DNA from: JAZRWQ01 sp045541395
Lineage (GTDB): Bacteria > Bacillota > Clostridia > Oscillospirales > UMGS1783
DNA: 64,000 bases
NCBI GenBank assembly: GCA_045541395.1
Contig: JAZQIZ010000024.1
Coordinates: 1 to 64,000 of the forward strand
Direction of reading: 5' to 3'
The notes beneath the pieces were generated by a model. It did no database searches and was not told where the DNA came from. It saw only the letters and a list, made by a program, of their open reading frames with translations. Both the position numbers and the translations under genes were made by a program. Position 1 is the stretch's first letter, and each line of letters starts with the position of its first letter. Shown one piece after another: positions 52,686 through 61,398 of the stretch.

Positions 52686-53201
52686 TTAGCCCTCCCATAA
52701 AACAATACTGTCTTTTGTAGTTTTTCTTAAATCAATTATCCGCTGATTTTCTGAGCCGCGGAACTTTAAGGATATATTCTTTTTGCTTTCAATAAACGGC
52801 CCGTCCACCAGAACGTCAATATTTCGCAAAAGTTCGTCGGTAGCCTCACAGCGTCCCCGCCCACTCTTTAAAAGATCCTCATATACAAATCCGGTATAGC
52901 ACCAAATATCTTTATTCGGATAGGCCTCTTTGACCTTCTTAACAAAAGCCAAAAGATCGCGCTGATTTTCTATTTCCATAGGCTCTCCGCCAATAAGCGT
53001 CAGGCCCGAAATATACCCCGGCCCCAAAGCTTTTAGAATTTCCTCTTCGGTCTCTTTGGTAAATTCTCTGCCAAAGGAAAAATCCCAGGTTTCACTGTTA
53101 AAGCAGTTTTTGCAGTGATGTCTGCAGCCCGAAACAAAAAGGGATACCCTTATGCCTTGGCCGTTGGCAATATCGTGTTTTTTTATTTCGCCGTAGTTCA
53201 T
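52686..53201 (-). CDS. nrdG: Anaerobic ribonucleotide reductase activase
   Basis: 171 residues. Radical SAM enzyme that makes the glycyl radical of NrdD. The CxxxCxxC cluster motif is C26-C30-C33 (SGCRHHCKNC), with the SAM-binding LTLIGGEPM later. One base separates it from the nrdD stop, so the two are cotranscribed. Confidence 0.95.
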   Translation of the reverse strand: MNYGEIKKHDIANGQGIRVSLFVSGCRHHCKNCFNSETWDFSFGREFTKETEEEILKALGPGYISGLTLIGGEPMEIENQRDLLAFVKKVKEAYPNKDIWCYTGFVYEDLLKSGRGRCEATDELLRNIDVLVDGPFIESKKNISLKFRGSENQRIIDLRKTTKDSIVLWEG

Positions 53202-53202
53202 A

Positions 53203-55380
53203 TTATAAATGGAGAACTCTTTCTCTTATTTCCTGGGTTCTGCCCTGATTCCAGAACTGGGTACCAATATAACCGCAGGTTCTTCTTGCAACGTTCATTT
53301 TGTTCTGATCCTCGTTGCCGCAGTTGGGGCACTTCCAAATAAGCTTGCCGTCTTTATCGTCAACAATTTCAATTTCGCCGTCATAGCCGCAGATTTGGCA
53401 GTAGTCACTCTTGGTATTAAGCTCAGCGTACATAATGTGATCGTAAATGAACTTCATAACCGAAAGAACTGCTTCAATATTATTCTGCATATTGGGCACT
53501 TCAACGTAAGAAATAGCGCCGCCGGGAGAAAGCTCCTGGAATTTGGATTCAAGCGCAAGCTTATCAAATGCGTTGATCTCTTCGGTAACGTGAACGTGGT
53601 AACTGTTTGTAATATAGTTCTTATCGGTAACACCTTCAATTACACCAAAGCGCTTCTGTAAACACTTGGAGAACTTGTAGGTGGTGCTCTCTAAGGGAGT
53701 GCCGTAAAGTGAATAATCAATATTTTCGGCCGCCTTCCACTTAGCGGTATATTCGTTAAGCTTGCGCATTATCTGTAAGCCAAGCTCTTCGCCTTCGGGC
53801 TCGGTAAGCTTTTTGCCTATAAGGCTGTATACACATTCCCAAAGACCTGCGTATCCTAAAGACAAGGTAGAATAGCCACCGTGAAGGTATTTATCAATAG
53901 TTTCGCCCTTTGCTAAGCGCAAAAGCGCGCCGTGCTGCCAAAGAATAGGAGCAGCATCGGAAAGAGTGCCTGTAAGGCGCTCGTGTCTGCACTGAAGTGC
54001 TCTGTGGCAAAGCTCAAGACGTTTATCGAATATATCCCAAAAACGGTCCATATCCTTGTGCGCAGAAAGGCCTATGTCAACAAGATTTAAGGTTACAACA
54101 CCCTGATTAAAGCGTCCGTAGTACTTAGGCTTACCGTTTTCATCAATAAATGGGGTAAGGAAGCTGCGGCAGCCCATGCAGGTATAGCAATGGCCTTCGC
54201 CGTTTTTATCAACCTTAGTTTTCAGCATTATCTTTTCGGAAATATAATCGGGAACCATTCTCTTTGCAGTGCAGCGTGCGGCAAGCTTTGTAAGGTAGTA
54301 ATACTCACTGTCCTCGTGAATATTATCCTCCTCAAGAACGTATATAAGCTTGGGGAATGCGGGAGTAACCCAAATGCCGCTTTCGTTTTTAACACCCTTT
54401 AAACGCTGAGTAAGAGTTTCTTCTATAATAAGCGCAAGGTCTTTCTTTTCCTGTTCGTCCTTTGCTTCGTTAAGGTACATAAATACAGTTACAAAGGGAG
54501 CCTGTCCGTTTGTGGTAAGAAGGGTAACTACCTGATATTGGATAGTCTGAACACCTTTGCGTATCTCTTCGCGCAGGCGTTTTTCTATAATTTCATTTAC
54601 AACTTCACTGTCAATAACGGAAATTACGGATTTAAGCTCTTCGTGAACGTTTTTGCGGATCTTCTCTCTGCTTATCTGAACAAAGGGTGCCAGATGAGCA
54701 AGGCTTATACTCTGACCGCCGTACTGGTTGGAGGCAACCTGCGCAATTATCTGGGTAGCAATATTGCATGCAGTGGAAAAGCTGTGAGGCTTTTCAATAA
54801 GGGTCCCGCTTATAACAGTACCGTTCTGAAGCATATCCTCAAGATTAACAAGGTCGCAGTTATGCATATGCTGAGCAAAATAGTCGGCATCGTGAAAATG
54901 TATAATGCCTTCTTCATGCGCCTCAACGATCTCCTGAGGCAGTAAGATACGCTTGGTAATATCCTTACTTACCTCGCCGGCCATATAGTCTCTCTGAACG
55001 CTGTTAACGGTAGGGTTTTTGTTGGAGTTTTCCTGCTTAACCTCTTCGTTATTGCATTCAATAAGTGAAAGGATCTGTTCGTCTGTAGTATTGGACTTAC
55101 GAACCAGAGAACGGTTGTAACGGTAACGGATATATCTTTTGGCAACCTCAAAAGCGCCCTGCTCCATAATTGCGTTTTCAACCATATCCTGTATTTCTTC
55201 AACATGAAGCGCACGGGTAATGGAGTTTGCAACCGCTTCAATATCCGCGCCTATTTTATAGATCTGTTCTGTTGTGAGCTTTTCGCTGTCATCAACGGTG
55301 TCATTGGCTTTCGAAATAGCAACAGTTATTTTGCATACGTCAAAAGTAACTTCGGAACCGCTTCTTTTTATAATTTTCAT
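53203..55380 (-). CDS. nrdD: Anaerobic ribonucleoside-triphosphate reductase
   Basis: 725 residues. Class III ribonucleotide reductase that makes dNTPs without oxygen. An N-terminal ATP-cone (about 1-90, RSGSEVTFDVCKI) gives allosteric control. Near the C-terminus are the zinc Cys pairs (CQIC, CPNC) and the glycyl-radical motif RRTCGYIG with Gly 703. CGGAGGG seven bases before the ATG sets the start. First gene of nrdD-nrdG-dut. A small hairpin (CTGCC/GGCAG, about 55418-55432) sits in the leader. Confidence 0.96.
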   Translation of the reverse strand: MKIIKRSGSEVTFDVCKITVAISKANDTVDDSEKLTTEQIYKIGADIEAVANSITRALHVEEIQDMVENAIMEQGAFEVAKRYIRYRYNRSLVRKSNTTDEQILSLIECNNEEVKQENSNKNPTVNSVQRDYMAGEVSKDITKRILLPQEIVEAHEEGIIHFHDADYFAQHMHNCDLVNLEDMLQNGTVISGTLIEKPHSFSTACNIATQIIAQVASNQYGGQSISLAHLAPFVQISREKIRKNVHEELKSVISVIDSEVVNEIIEKRLREEIRKGVQTIQYQVVTLLTTNGQAPFVTVFMYLNEAKDEQEKKDLALIIEETLTQRLKGVKNESGIWVTPAFPKLIYVLEEDNIHEDSEYYYLTKLAARCTAKRMVPDYISEKIMLKTKVDKNGEGHCYTCMGCRSFLTPFIDENGKPKYYGRFNQGVVTLNLVDIGLSAHKDMDRFWDIFDKRLELCHRALQCRHERLTGTLSDAAPILWQHGALLRLAKGETIDKYLHGGYSTLSLGYAGLWECVYSLIGKKLTEPEGEELGLQIMRKLNEYTAKWKAAENIDYSLYGTPLESTTYKFSKCLQKRFGVIEGVTDKNYITNSYHVHVTEEINAFDKLALESKFQELSPGGAISYVEVPNMQNNIEAVLSVMKFIYDHIMYAELNTKSDYCQICGYDGEIEIVDDKDGKLIWKCPNCGNEDQNKMNVARRTCGYIGTQFWNQGRTQEIRERVLHL

Positions 55381-55457
55381 CTTTTACCCTCCGGGACGTA
55401 ATATCTTTAAGTGTAAGCTGCCAAAAAGGCAGACTGGCCATAATAGTTTATAATAGC

Positions 55458-55486
55458 ATTATACACATAAATATGCACTTTGGCAA
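55458..55486 (-). promoter_or_regulatory. Promoter for nrdD-nrdG-dut
   Basis: On the minus strand TTGCCA (55486-55481), 17-base spacer, TATAAT (55463-55458). Confidence 0.72.
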
Positions 55487-55619
55487 GAGGTAAAATTACA
55501 TATTTAGTCGTTTGTCAAAAAAATAATGATAAATATATACAAATTATACTTGTAAAATTAATCTATGGAAAAATGTAAGATACAAAAAAACAGTAAAGAA
55601 AAATTAGTTGAAAATTTAC
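55487..55619. other. AT-rich spacer between divergent promoters
   Basis: About 130 bases between the nrdD and riboswitch promoters. It is AT-rich and I see no gene, hairpin or clear operator; a short frame from 55565 has no ribosome binding site. Confidence 0.6.
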
Positions 55620-55648
55620 TTGAAATTAAAGATAAAAGAGTATATAAT
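55620..55648 (+). promoter_or_regulatory. Promoter for riboswitch and permease
   Basis: TTGAAA at 55620-55625, 17-base spacer, TATAAT at 55643-55648. Confidence 0.72.
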
Positions 55649-55651
55649 ACC

Positions 55652-55800
55652 TTTATTAAAAGGGAGTAGTTTGCGCCGTATTTTTGCGGCGTTCTGCGGT
55701 GTCGTCAATACGGCCGGTGGCCCGTGCCGCAGATAAGCTGTTAGTTTAAAACAAGACTTTTATTGTGTATTTAAGGCGCAGTAAAAGTCTTTTTTACTGC
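55652..55800 (+). promoter_or_regulatory. yybP-ykoY-like (Mn2+) riboswitch with transcription terminator
   Basis: The aptamer core matches the yybP-ykoY class: AAAAGGGAGTAG at 55658-55669, hairpin CGCCG/CGGCG, and helix CTGCGG/CCGCAG enclosing GTCGTCAATACGG, then AACAAGACTTTTA closing the P1 helix. The P1 3' strand (AGACTTTTA, 55754-55762) is also the 5' arm of a terminator whose 3' arm is TAAAAGTCT at 55782-55790 followed by T. Ligand binding would hold P1 and block the terminator, so it should switch the permease on with Mn2+. A competing hairpin GCAGTAAAA/TTTTACTGC (55779-55800) is also present. Confidence 0.82.
55754..55795 (+). terminator. Regulated terminator of the riboswitch
   Basis: AGACTTTTA at 55754-55762 pairs with TAAAAGTCT at 55782-55790; six T follow. 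It shares bases with the aptamer P1 stem. Confidence 0.78.
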
Positions 55801-55823
55801 AAAAACAAAAAAGGAGAACCCTT

Positions 55824-57092
55824 ATGAAAATTTTTGCGTTAGTTCTGTTTCTGCTTACCTATGTTTGTCTTATTGCTTTTTCTAAGTATAGGCCTTACAT
55901 AGCGCTGGCTTCTGCACTTATTTACGTTGTTTCCGGAATAATGCCATTAAACGGTGTGGGAGCAGCGGTAAACTGGAACGTTCTTATGATGCTGGCCGGT
56001 ACAATGGGTACAGTTTCTTTGTTTATTGAATCAAAAATGCCTAATAAAATGGCTGATATTCTTTTAAAGAAAACCCCCAACGTTATGTGGGTGGCAGTGG
56101 CAATGTCCCTTTTTGCGGGAATAGTTTCCGCTTTTGTGGATAACGTTGCAACCGTGCTTATGATTGCCCCGGTAGGCCTTGCAATAGCAAAGAAACTAAA
56201 TATTTCTCCCGTTGTTATGCTTATTTGCATTTCCGTGTCTTCCAACCTTCAAGGCGCTGCAACCTTGGTTGGTGATACGACCTCTATCCTTCTTGGCGGC
56301 TACGCGGATATGGACTTTATAGATTTCCTGTTTATGGACGGTAAGTTTTCGATTTTCTGGGCTGTAGAGCTTGGTGCGCTGGCAACCGTTCCGGTTATTA
56401 TGTATTATTTCAGAAAAGATCGTCAGAAGGTAGAAGTAACCGAGGTTACTCCCGTTTCCGATTACTTCCCTTCTGTATTGCTTATACTTAACGTTGTATT
56501 TCTTATTGCCGCTTCCTTTATTCCTAATAAACCCGAAATAACCAACGGTCTTATTTGCCTTGTGCTTTGCGCCGTAGGTCTTGTTCGTTCTTATATTAAA
56601 AATAAGAACTTCGGAACCGTAAAGAAAGCCCTTAAGGATATTGACTACGAAACCCTGCTTTTACTTGCCGGTTTGTTTATTGTGATCCAGGGCATAACCG
56701 AAGCAGGCATTATAACCGATATAAGCAATCTTTTTGTTAAGTTCGGCGGTGATAATCTGTTCCTTATGTATTCACTTATTGTATTCGGTTCGGTTATTTT
56801 CTCCGCATTTATTGATAATATCCCTTACGTTGCAACAATGCTTCCCGTTGTTACAGGCATTGCCGCAATTATGAAGTGTGATCCTACCGTTCTTTACTTT
56901 GGCCTTTTAACCGGCGCAACCTTAGGCGGTAACCTTACTCCCATTGGCGCTTCTGCAAATATTGCAACCATAGGCATTTTAAGAAAGAACGGTTATGAGG
57001 TCAAAACCTCCGACTTTATGAAAATAGGTATTCCATTCACTTTAGTTGCCGTACTGACAGGCTATTTGTTCTGTTGGTTCGTCTGGGCATAA
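55824..57092 (+). CDS. ArsB/NhaD/SLC13-type ion permease
   Basis: 422 residues with about 11 membrane helices in two inverted halves. Each half has the family motif (FVDNVATVLMIAP and FIDNIPYVATMLPV; NLQGAATLVGDTTS and GATLGGNLTPIGASAN). Members move arsenite, Na+/H+, dicarboxylates or other anions. Control by a Mn2+-type riboswitch suggests a link to metal homeostasis, perhaps metal or metal-ligand export, which is inference. AAGGAG sits seven bases before the ATG. Two bases from the HAD gene. Confidence 0.88.
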   Translation: MKIFALVLFLLTYVCLIAFSKYRPYIALASALIYVVSGIMPLNGVGAAVNWNVLMMLAGTMGTVSLFIESKMPNKMADILLKKTPNVMWVAVAMSLFAGIVSAFVDNVATVLMIAPVGLAIAKKLNISPVVMLICISVSSNLQGAATLVGDTTSILLGGYADMDFIDFLFMDGKFSIFWAVELGALATVPVIMYYFRKDRQKVEVTEVTPVSDYFPSVLLILNVVFLIAASFIPNKPEITNGLICLVLCAVGLVRSYIKNKNFGTVKKALKDIDYETLLLLAGLFIVIQGITEAGIITDISNLFVKFGGDNLFLMYSLIVFGSVIFSAFIDNIPYVATMLPVVTGIAAIMKCDPTVLYFGLLTGATLGGNLTPIGASANIATIGILRKNGYEVKTSDFMKIGIPFTLVAVLTGYLFCWFVWA

Positions 57093-57094
57093 TT

Positions 57095-57859
57095 ATGAAG
57101 AATTATCTTATCGATTTAGACGGTACTGTCTATCGCGGTACCGAGCCTGTAGAGTATGCCAAAGAATTTATAAAATATCTTAAAGATAATAACCGTAAAT
57201 TTCTTTTTGCAACTAATTGCCCTTTAAATTCCCTTGATAATCTTGCATTAAAGCTTCAGGGCATGGGTATAGATTGCCTGCCTTCCGATTTTATAAATTG
57301 TACTATGGCTACTGCCGATTATTTAAATGAAAATTATAAGGGCAAAAAGGTATATGCGGTTGGATCAAATGCTTTAAAAGCGCTTCTTTTAAGCCACGGC
57401 ATAACCCTTTGCGAAAATAATGCCGACGTGGTGGTTATAGGCTATGATACTGAAGTTACCTATAATATGCTAAAGGAGGCATGCGTACAAATACTGGCGG
57501 GGGCTGCCTTTATTGCCACTAACCTTGATAACACTATTCCTTATTTAAATACCTTTATTCCTCATACAGGTGCGAATGTTGCCTTTTTAGAATATGCAAC
57601 CGGTAAAAAAGCAACCGTAATAGGAAAGCCTTACGGGTATATGATAAATACCGCCTGTAAAATATTAAACTGTGAAAAGGAAAGCCTTTGCATAATAGGG
57701 GACAGGTTGGATACGGATATTTCCTTCGGCGTTCAAAACAATATAGATAGTTATCTTGTTCTAACCGGTACAACCAAAAAATTTACTCCCGATATGTATC
57801 CTGTTCCTACTAAGGTATTCAATAACCTTTCAGAAATTATAGACTTTGAAAATGAATAA
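57095..57859 (+). CDS. HAD-IIA family phosphatase (NagD-like)
   Basis: 254 residues from ATG 57095; an in-frame upstream start lies within the permease gene. HAD motif I LIDLDGTVYRG near residues 5-14, motif II ATNCPLN, motif III with GKPYGYM, motif IV GDRLDTDI. NagD-type enzymes dephosphorylate small sugar phosphates or nucleotides. The binding site is weak, so translation probably follows the permease. Confidence 0.9.
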   Translation: MKNYLIDLDGTVYRGTEPVEYAKEFIKYLKDNNRKFLFATNCPLNSLDNLALKLQGMGIDCLPSDFINCTMATADYLNENYKGKKVYAVGSNALKALLLSHGITLCENNADVVVIGYDTEVTYNMLKEACVQILAGAAFIATNLDNTIPYLNTFIPHTGANVAFLEYATGKKATVIGKPYGYMINTACKILNCEKESLCIIGDRLDTDISFGVQNNIDSYLVLTGTTKKFTPDMYPVPTKVFNNLSEIIDFENE

Positions 57860-57889
57860 AAAATTGCACCCTTTCGGGTGCAATTTTTT
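57860..57889. terminator. Bidirectional terminator between HAD and PHP genes
   Basis: AAAATTGCACCC at 57860-57871 and complement at 57876-57887, loop TTTC, T run on the + strand. Confidence 0.88.
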
Positions 57890-59243
57890 ATATTGTAACA
57901 AAGTATTTATTAAGTATAGCTTTGGATCGTTTGCTTATTGCTTCAAGCTCTTCCTTGGTGGTGTTGCCGTTTATGTAGCCTAACATAAGCTCTCCGTCAA
58001 TACCGGCCTGCTGTTTTTGAAGGGGGAAATAGCTTTCCATAAGAAATGCGGCGTATTTCTGGAAACGGTATTCTCCAACAAGCCTGTACTCTTTGGAAAT
58101 ACTGTCGACCGCCACGCTGTAGCCGCCTTTAACAGCTTCAATAAGCTCCTTTCGGTTGTTTGCTTTAGCAAAAATAATTGTGGAGCAAATATCCTTATTT
58201 CGGTTATGCTCCAAAGAGCAGTGGCTGTCTGTGGAGCCTACTATAGGGTGAATTCTGCCCTGCCTGTATTCGTCGTAATACAAAGCTGCCTGCAAACCGT
58301 TCTGGTGGTAGTAGTTTTCGCCGCCAAGAACCTCAAAGGCATCAAAGGGGTGGTTTTTAAGCATATAACGGGTAAAGGGCTCGGATATCTGAAAAAGGCT
58401 CTTTATCCAGTAAGGGTGAGCAAATATCCCTAAACCATCAGCCCGGCGGATATTTTCAAAGGCCCATACTGCAAGGGCGTACCATCGGCTGTCAACGTTT
58501 TGAGGTATAGGTTGCAACTGCCTTTCCAGTTCATCAATTTCCTTATTGAAATCTTTAATATTTCTTACAGGCGGGGGAGTTACAGTATCATCAAAACGGC
58601 GCTTGTTTATATCGCCGTTGGTTTCAGTAAAGTTCTCTTTTATATCCAAAAGTCCGTTAACTGAAAACAGGCCTCCTGCGTTCACAATATGTACATCGGT
58701 ATCTGGCAAATGAACCTCTTCGCCGGGCAGAATAGTTAAGGCTGTTTCAATATCCTTAAAGGCATTGATCGCCTCAAGTGAGGGGTAATACCTGTCGTGG
58801 TCGGTTACAACAATAAAATCGTAGCCACGCTTTCGGTAATTTGCGCATACTACAGGAGGCGTCTCTTTTCCGTCTGAACGGCAGGTGTGAATATGCAGAT
58901 CCCCCATATATGGCACTCTGCAGGCAAGGTCTTCCTCAAGAGCGAAAACAGCAAGCTGTGCCACGCGTTCATTTTCCTTATATATACGAACGTAATACTC
59001 GTTTTCTTCGGTTGCGGTATAGGTGAATTTAATGGAGCTTTTTTCTGCCTTGCTGTTTATGGTGAAGCTGTTAAAGCTGTTGAAAGCCTGTTCCGGATCC
59101 CCTAAAGCAAGATTGTGAATACTAACGCGGTAATCCCCCTCAAGACAGCCAGTGCAGTTTAAAGCTTTTACGGTTATTTCAACCTCCTTATTTACAGGGA
59201 ATACCTTAGGAAAAATATCAAACTGATAAAGGTCATTATTCAT
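57888..59243 (-). CDS. PHP-domain phosphoesterase with N-terminal beta domain
   Basis: 451 residues. Residues 1-110 look like an Ig-like beta-sandwich. The rest is a PHP metal-dependent phosphoesterase: GDLHIHTCRSDG, VVTDHD, PGEEVHLP, FAHPYW, and GSTDSHC contribute the metal ligands. No signal peptide. PHP enzymes split phosphate monoesters of small molecules or nucleotides; the substrate is unknown. GGAGGG precedes the ATG. Confidence 0.87.
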   Translation of the reverse strand: MNNDLYQFDIFPKVFPVNKEVEITVKALNCTGCLEGDYRVSIHNLALGDPEQAFNSFNSFTINSKAEKSSIKFTYTATEENEYYVRIYKENERVAQLAVFALEEDLACRVPYMGDLHIHTCRSDGKETPPVVCANYRKRGYDFIVVTDHDRYYPSLEAINAFKDIETALTILPGEEVHLPDTDVHIVNAGGLFSVNGLLDIKENFTETNGDINKRRFDDTVTPPPVRNIKDFNKEIDELERQLQPIPQNVDSRWYALAVWAFENIRRADGLGIFAHPYWIKSLFQISEPFTRYMLKNHPFDAFEVLGGENYYHQNGLQAALYYDEYRQGRIHPIVGSTDSHCSLEHNRNKDICSTIIFAKANNRKELIEAVKGGYSVAVDSISKEYRLVGEYRFQKYAAFLMESYFPLQKQQAGIDGELMLGYINGNTTKEELEAISKRSKAILNKYFVTI

Positions 59244-59262
59244 AATTACCCTCCTTTTTTAC

Positions 59263-59291
59263 AGTATAGCACCGTGAAATATAAAATTCAA
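59263..59291 (-). promoter_or_regulatory. Promoter for the PHP gene
   Basis: On the minus strand TTGAAT (59291-59286), 17-base spacer, TATACT (59268-59263) with TGC extension. Confidence 0.68.
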
Positions 59292-59303
59292 GCTATAGTT
59301 ATA

Positions 59304-59332
59304 TTGACAAAATAAGCCGGTTATGATAAACT
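59304..59332 (+). promoter_or_regulatory. Promoter for the acyltransferase operon
   Basis: TTGACA at 59304-59309, 17-base spacer, TAAACT at 59327-59332 with TGA extension. The start site would fall inside the palindrome at 59330-59351. Confidence 0.68.
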
Positions 59333-59351
59333 TGTTGAAGTTTCAACAAGT
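59330..59351 (+). promoter_or_regulatory. Palindromic operator at the acyltransferase promoter
   Basis: Perfect 10-bp arms ACTTGTTGAA and TTCAACAAGT with two bases between, covering the -10 end and start site: the layout of a TetR-type repressor operator. No regulator gene is adjacent. Confidence 0.7.
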
Positions 59352-59369
59352 AATTTAGCGAGGATACTA

Positions 59370-60680
59370 ATGTCTAAAACAAAAAAGCTATTGCGTTGGG
59401 TAAGGCTGGATAATGCCGCAAAGATTTACCCTGCTGCAAGAAGAAAAAACTGGAGCAATGTATTCAGGCAGTCGGTTACGCTTACAGATGAAATTGATTT
59501 GTCTGCTTTGCAAAACGCTCTTAAAATAACCGTAAAGCGCTTTCCGTCTATTGCTGCAAGGCTCAGAAAGGGCGTATTCTGGTATTATTTACAACAGGTT
59601 GCTTCTGCTCCCGAAATAAAAGAAGAGCAAAGCTATCCTCTTTGTTATATGAGTAAAGAAGAAATGAGAAAATGCGCTTTCAGAGTTATTGTATATAAAA
59701 ACCGTATTGCGGTTGAATTTTTTCATTCACTTACAGACGGAACCGGCGCTCTTATTTTCCTTAAAAGCCTTACCGCCGAGTACCTTGAACAGAAATATAA
59801 TATACAAATTCCTTGTGAGCAAGGGGTAATGGACCGAAAGCAAAGCCCCCGGGCCGAGGAACTGGAGGATTGCTTCCCTAAAAATGCAGGCCCGATCCCT
59901 GCCGGCCGTAGGGATACTGATGCCTGGAATATGGGCGGCACCGGAAATTTAGGCGGTTTTTTGAATTTGACCTGTTTTAAACTTCCACTTAAAGAGGTTC
60001 TGGAAAAGGCCCACAGTTATAACACTACCCTTACGGTGTTTCTCAGCGCGGTGATGATGAAAGCGCTTATAAATCTCCAGAATGAAAAGGTGCCCCGCAG
60101 AGAAAGGCAAAAAAGAATAAAGGTGCTTATTCCAATAAACCTGCGTCAGCTTTTTCCCAGCAATACCCTGCGTAATTTTGCAATGTATACTATTCCTGAG
60201 GTGGACCCGCGCTTGGGAGATTTTACTTTAGAGGAAATATGCAAGATCATTTATCATAAAATGGGGTTGGAATTAACCCCGAAACATATGAGCTCGGTTA
60301 TTGCAACCAACGTAAGCAATGAGGCCAACCCAATAATCCGCCTTATCCCGCTCCCAATAAAGAATTTGGTTATGAAGGCTGTGTTTGATGCGGTAGGGGA
60401 GAGAAAATCCTGTCTTACCCTTTCAAATATGGGACGGATAGAGCTTCCAAAGGTTATGGCTGCCTATATTGAAAGATTTGATTTTATTTTAGGCGTACAA
60501 TCTACTTCCCCGTATAACTGCGGCGTGCTGTCTTATAGGGATACGGTTTATATTAATTTTATCAGAAATATTCCTGAGCCTATGTTGGAACGCCATTTCT
60601 TTGCGGTTTTAAGAGATTTGGGTGTTCCTGCAACAGTAGAGAGCAATAGAAATGAAGAGGTGAAACAATGTACTGTGTAA
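59370..60680 (+). CDS. Condensation/alcohol-acetyltransferase-like acyltransferase
   Basis: 436 residues of the CoA-dependent acyltransferase superfamily. The catalytic HxxxDG is seen as HSLTDGTGALI near residue 115, and the later structural DFG-like motif is replaced by less typical sequence. Related proteins transfer acyl groups to alcohols or lipids. GAGG is six bases before the ATG. It overlaps the zinc-ribbon membrane gene by 13 bases, so the two form one operon under a palindromic operator. Confidence 0.82.
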   Translation: MSKTKKLLRWVRLDNAAKIYPAARRKNWSNVFRQSVTLTDEIDLSALQNALKITVKRFPSIAARLRKGVFWYYLQQVASAPEIKEEQSYPLCYMSKEEMRKCAFRVIVYKNRIAVEFFHSLTDGTGALIFLKSLTAEYLEQKYNIQIPCEQGVMDRKQSPRAEELEDCFPKNAGPIPAGRRDTDAWNMGGTGNLGGFLNLTCFKLPLKEVLEKAHSYNTTLTVFLSAVMMKALINLQNEKVPRRERQKRIKVLIPINLRQLFPSNTLRNFAMYTIPEVDPRLGDFTLEEICKIIYHKMGLELTPKHMSSVIATNVSNEANPIIRLIPLPIKNLVMKAVFDAVGERKSCLTLSNMGRIELPKVMAAYIERFDFILGVQSTSPYNCGVLSYRDTVYINFIRNIPEPMLERHFFAVLRDLGVPATVESNRNEEVKQCTV

Positions 60681-61360
60681 ATTGCGGCGTTAAGCTTGAA
60701 GATACGGAAAAGGTTTGCCCGTTGTGTAATACTGAGGTGTATCATCCTCATATTAAGCAGGGGAACGCTCCTTTAACCTACCCTAAAAATAAACTGCCCA
60801 AAATAAACTCAACTTCTATGGCTTTTAACGGAATCCTGATATTCTTATTCTTTATTCCTATGCTTATAAGTCTTATTGCCGATATCCAGACCGACGGAAA
60901 GATAACCTGGTTCGGTTTTGCGGCAGGTGCTATGGTTTTATGTTATATTTTCTTTGCCCTGCCTCTCTGGTTTAAAAAACCCAATCCCGTAATATTCGTA
61001 CCCTGTTCCTTTGGGGCGATTGCAGCATATTTACTATATATAAACCTTGCAACGGGAGGGAATTGGTTTTTGAATTTTGCTCTGCCCGTAACAGGCGGTA
61101 TATGCCTTATTGTGAGCACCGTTATAACCTTGCTCCGATATCTGAAAAAAGGCAGACTTTATATCTGGGGCGGTGCGCTTATGGGCTTTGGCGCATTTAT
61201 GATACTTGCCGAAATTTTGATGGATAATTCATTCTCATTAAGTTTTGTCGGTTGGTCGGTTTACCCTTTGATCGTCTTTGTTCTTTTAGGCGCAGGGCTG
61301 ATTTACCTTGCAATAAACAAAGCCGCAAGAGAAATAATGGAAAGAAAGCTTTTCTTTTGA
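60668..61360 (+). CDS. Zinc-ribbon plus six-helix membrane protein (DUF6320-like)
   Basis: 230 residues: an N-terminal zinc ribbon (CVNCGVKLEDTEKVCPLC) followed by six membrane helices. I recall this layout as DUF6320, often next to an acyltransferase as here. The ATG lies inside the acyltransferase gene with GAGGTG upstream, so translation is coupled. Function unknown; it may anchor the acyltransferase or its substrate. Confidence 0.8.
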   Translation: MYCVNCGVKLEDTEKVCPLCNTEVYHPHIKQGNAPLTYPKNKLPKINSTSMAFNGILIFLFFIPMLISLIADIQTDGKITWFGFAAGAMVLCYIFFALPLWFKKPNPVIFVPCSFGAIAAYLLYINLATGGNWFLNFALPVTGGICLIVSTVITLLRYLKKGRLYIWGGALMGFGAFMILAEILMDNSFSLSFVGWSVYPLIVFVLLGAGLIYLAINKAAREIMERKLFF

Positions 61361-61398
61361 AAAAAGGTGCGTAATCAATACGATTACGCACCTTTTTT
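61361..61398. terminator. Bidirectional terminator between DUF6320-like and DUF4097 genes
   Basis: 16-base arms at 61361-61376 and 61382-61397 with A and T runs. The 3' arm covers the end of the DUF4097 gene. Confidence 0.9.

Noticed and set aside
55441..55486. NrdR boxes at the nrdD promoter
   Set aside because: I see only weak similarity to the palindromic NrdR consensus and no pair with the expected spacing.
55565..55669. 34-codon frame ending in the GGGAGTAG of the riboswitch
   Set aside because: No ribosome binding site, overlaps the promoter, and its stop is part of the aptamer core.
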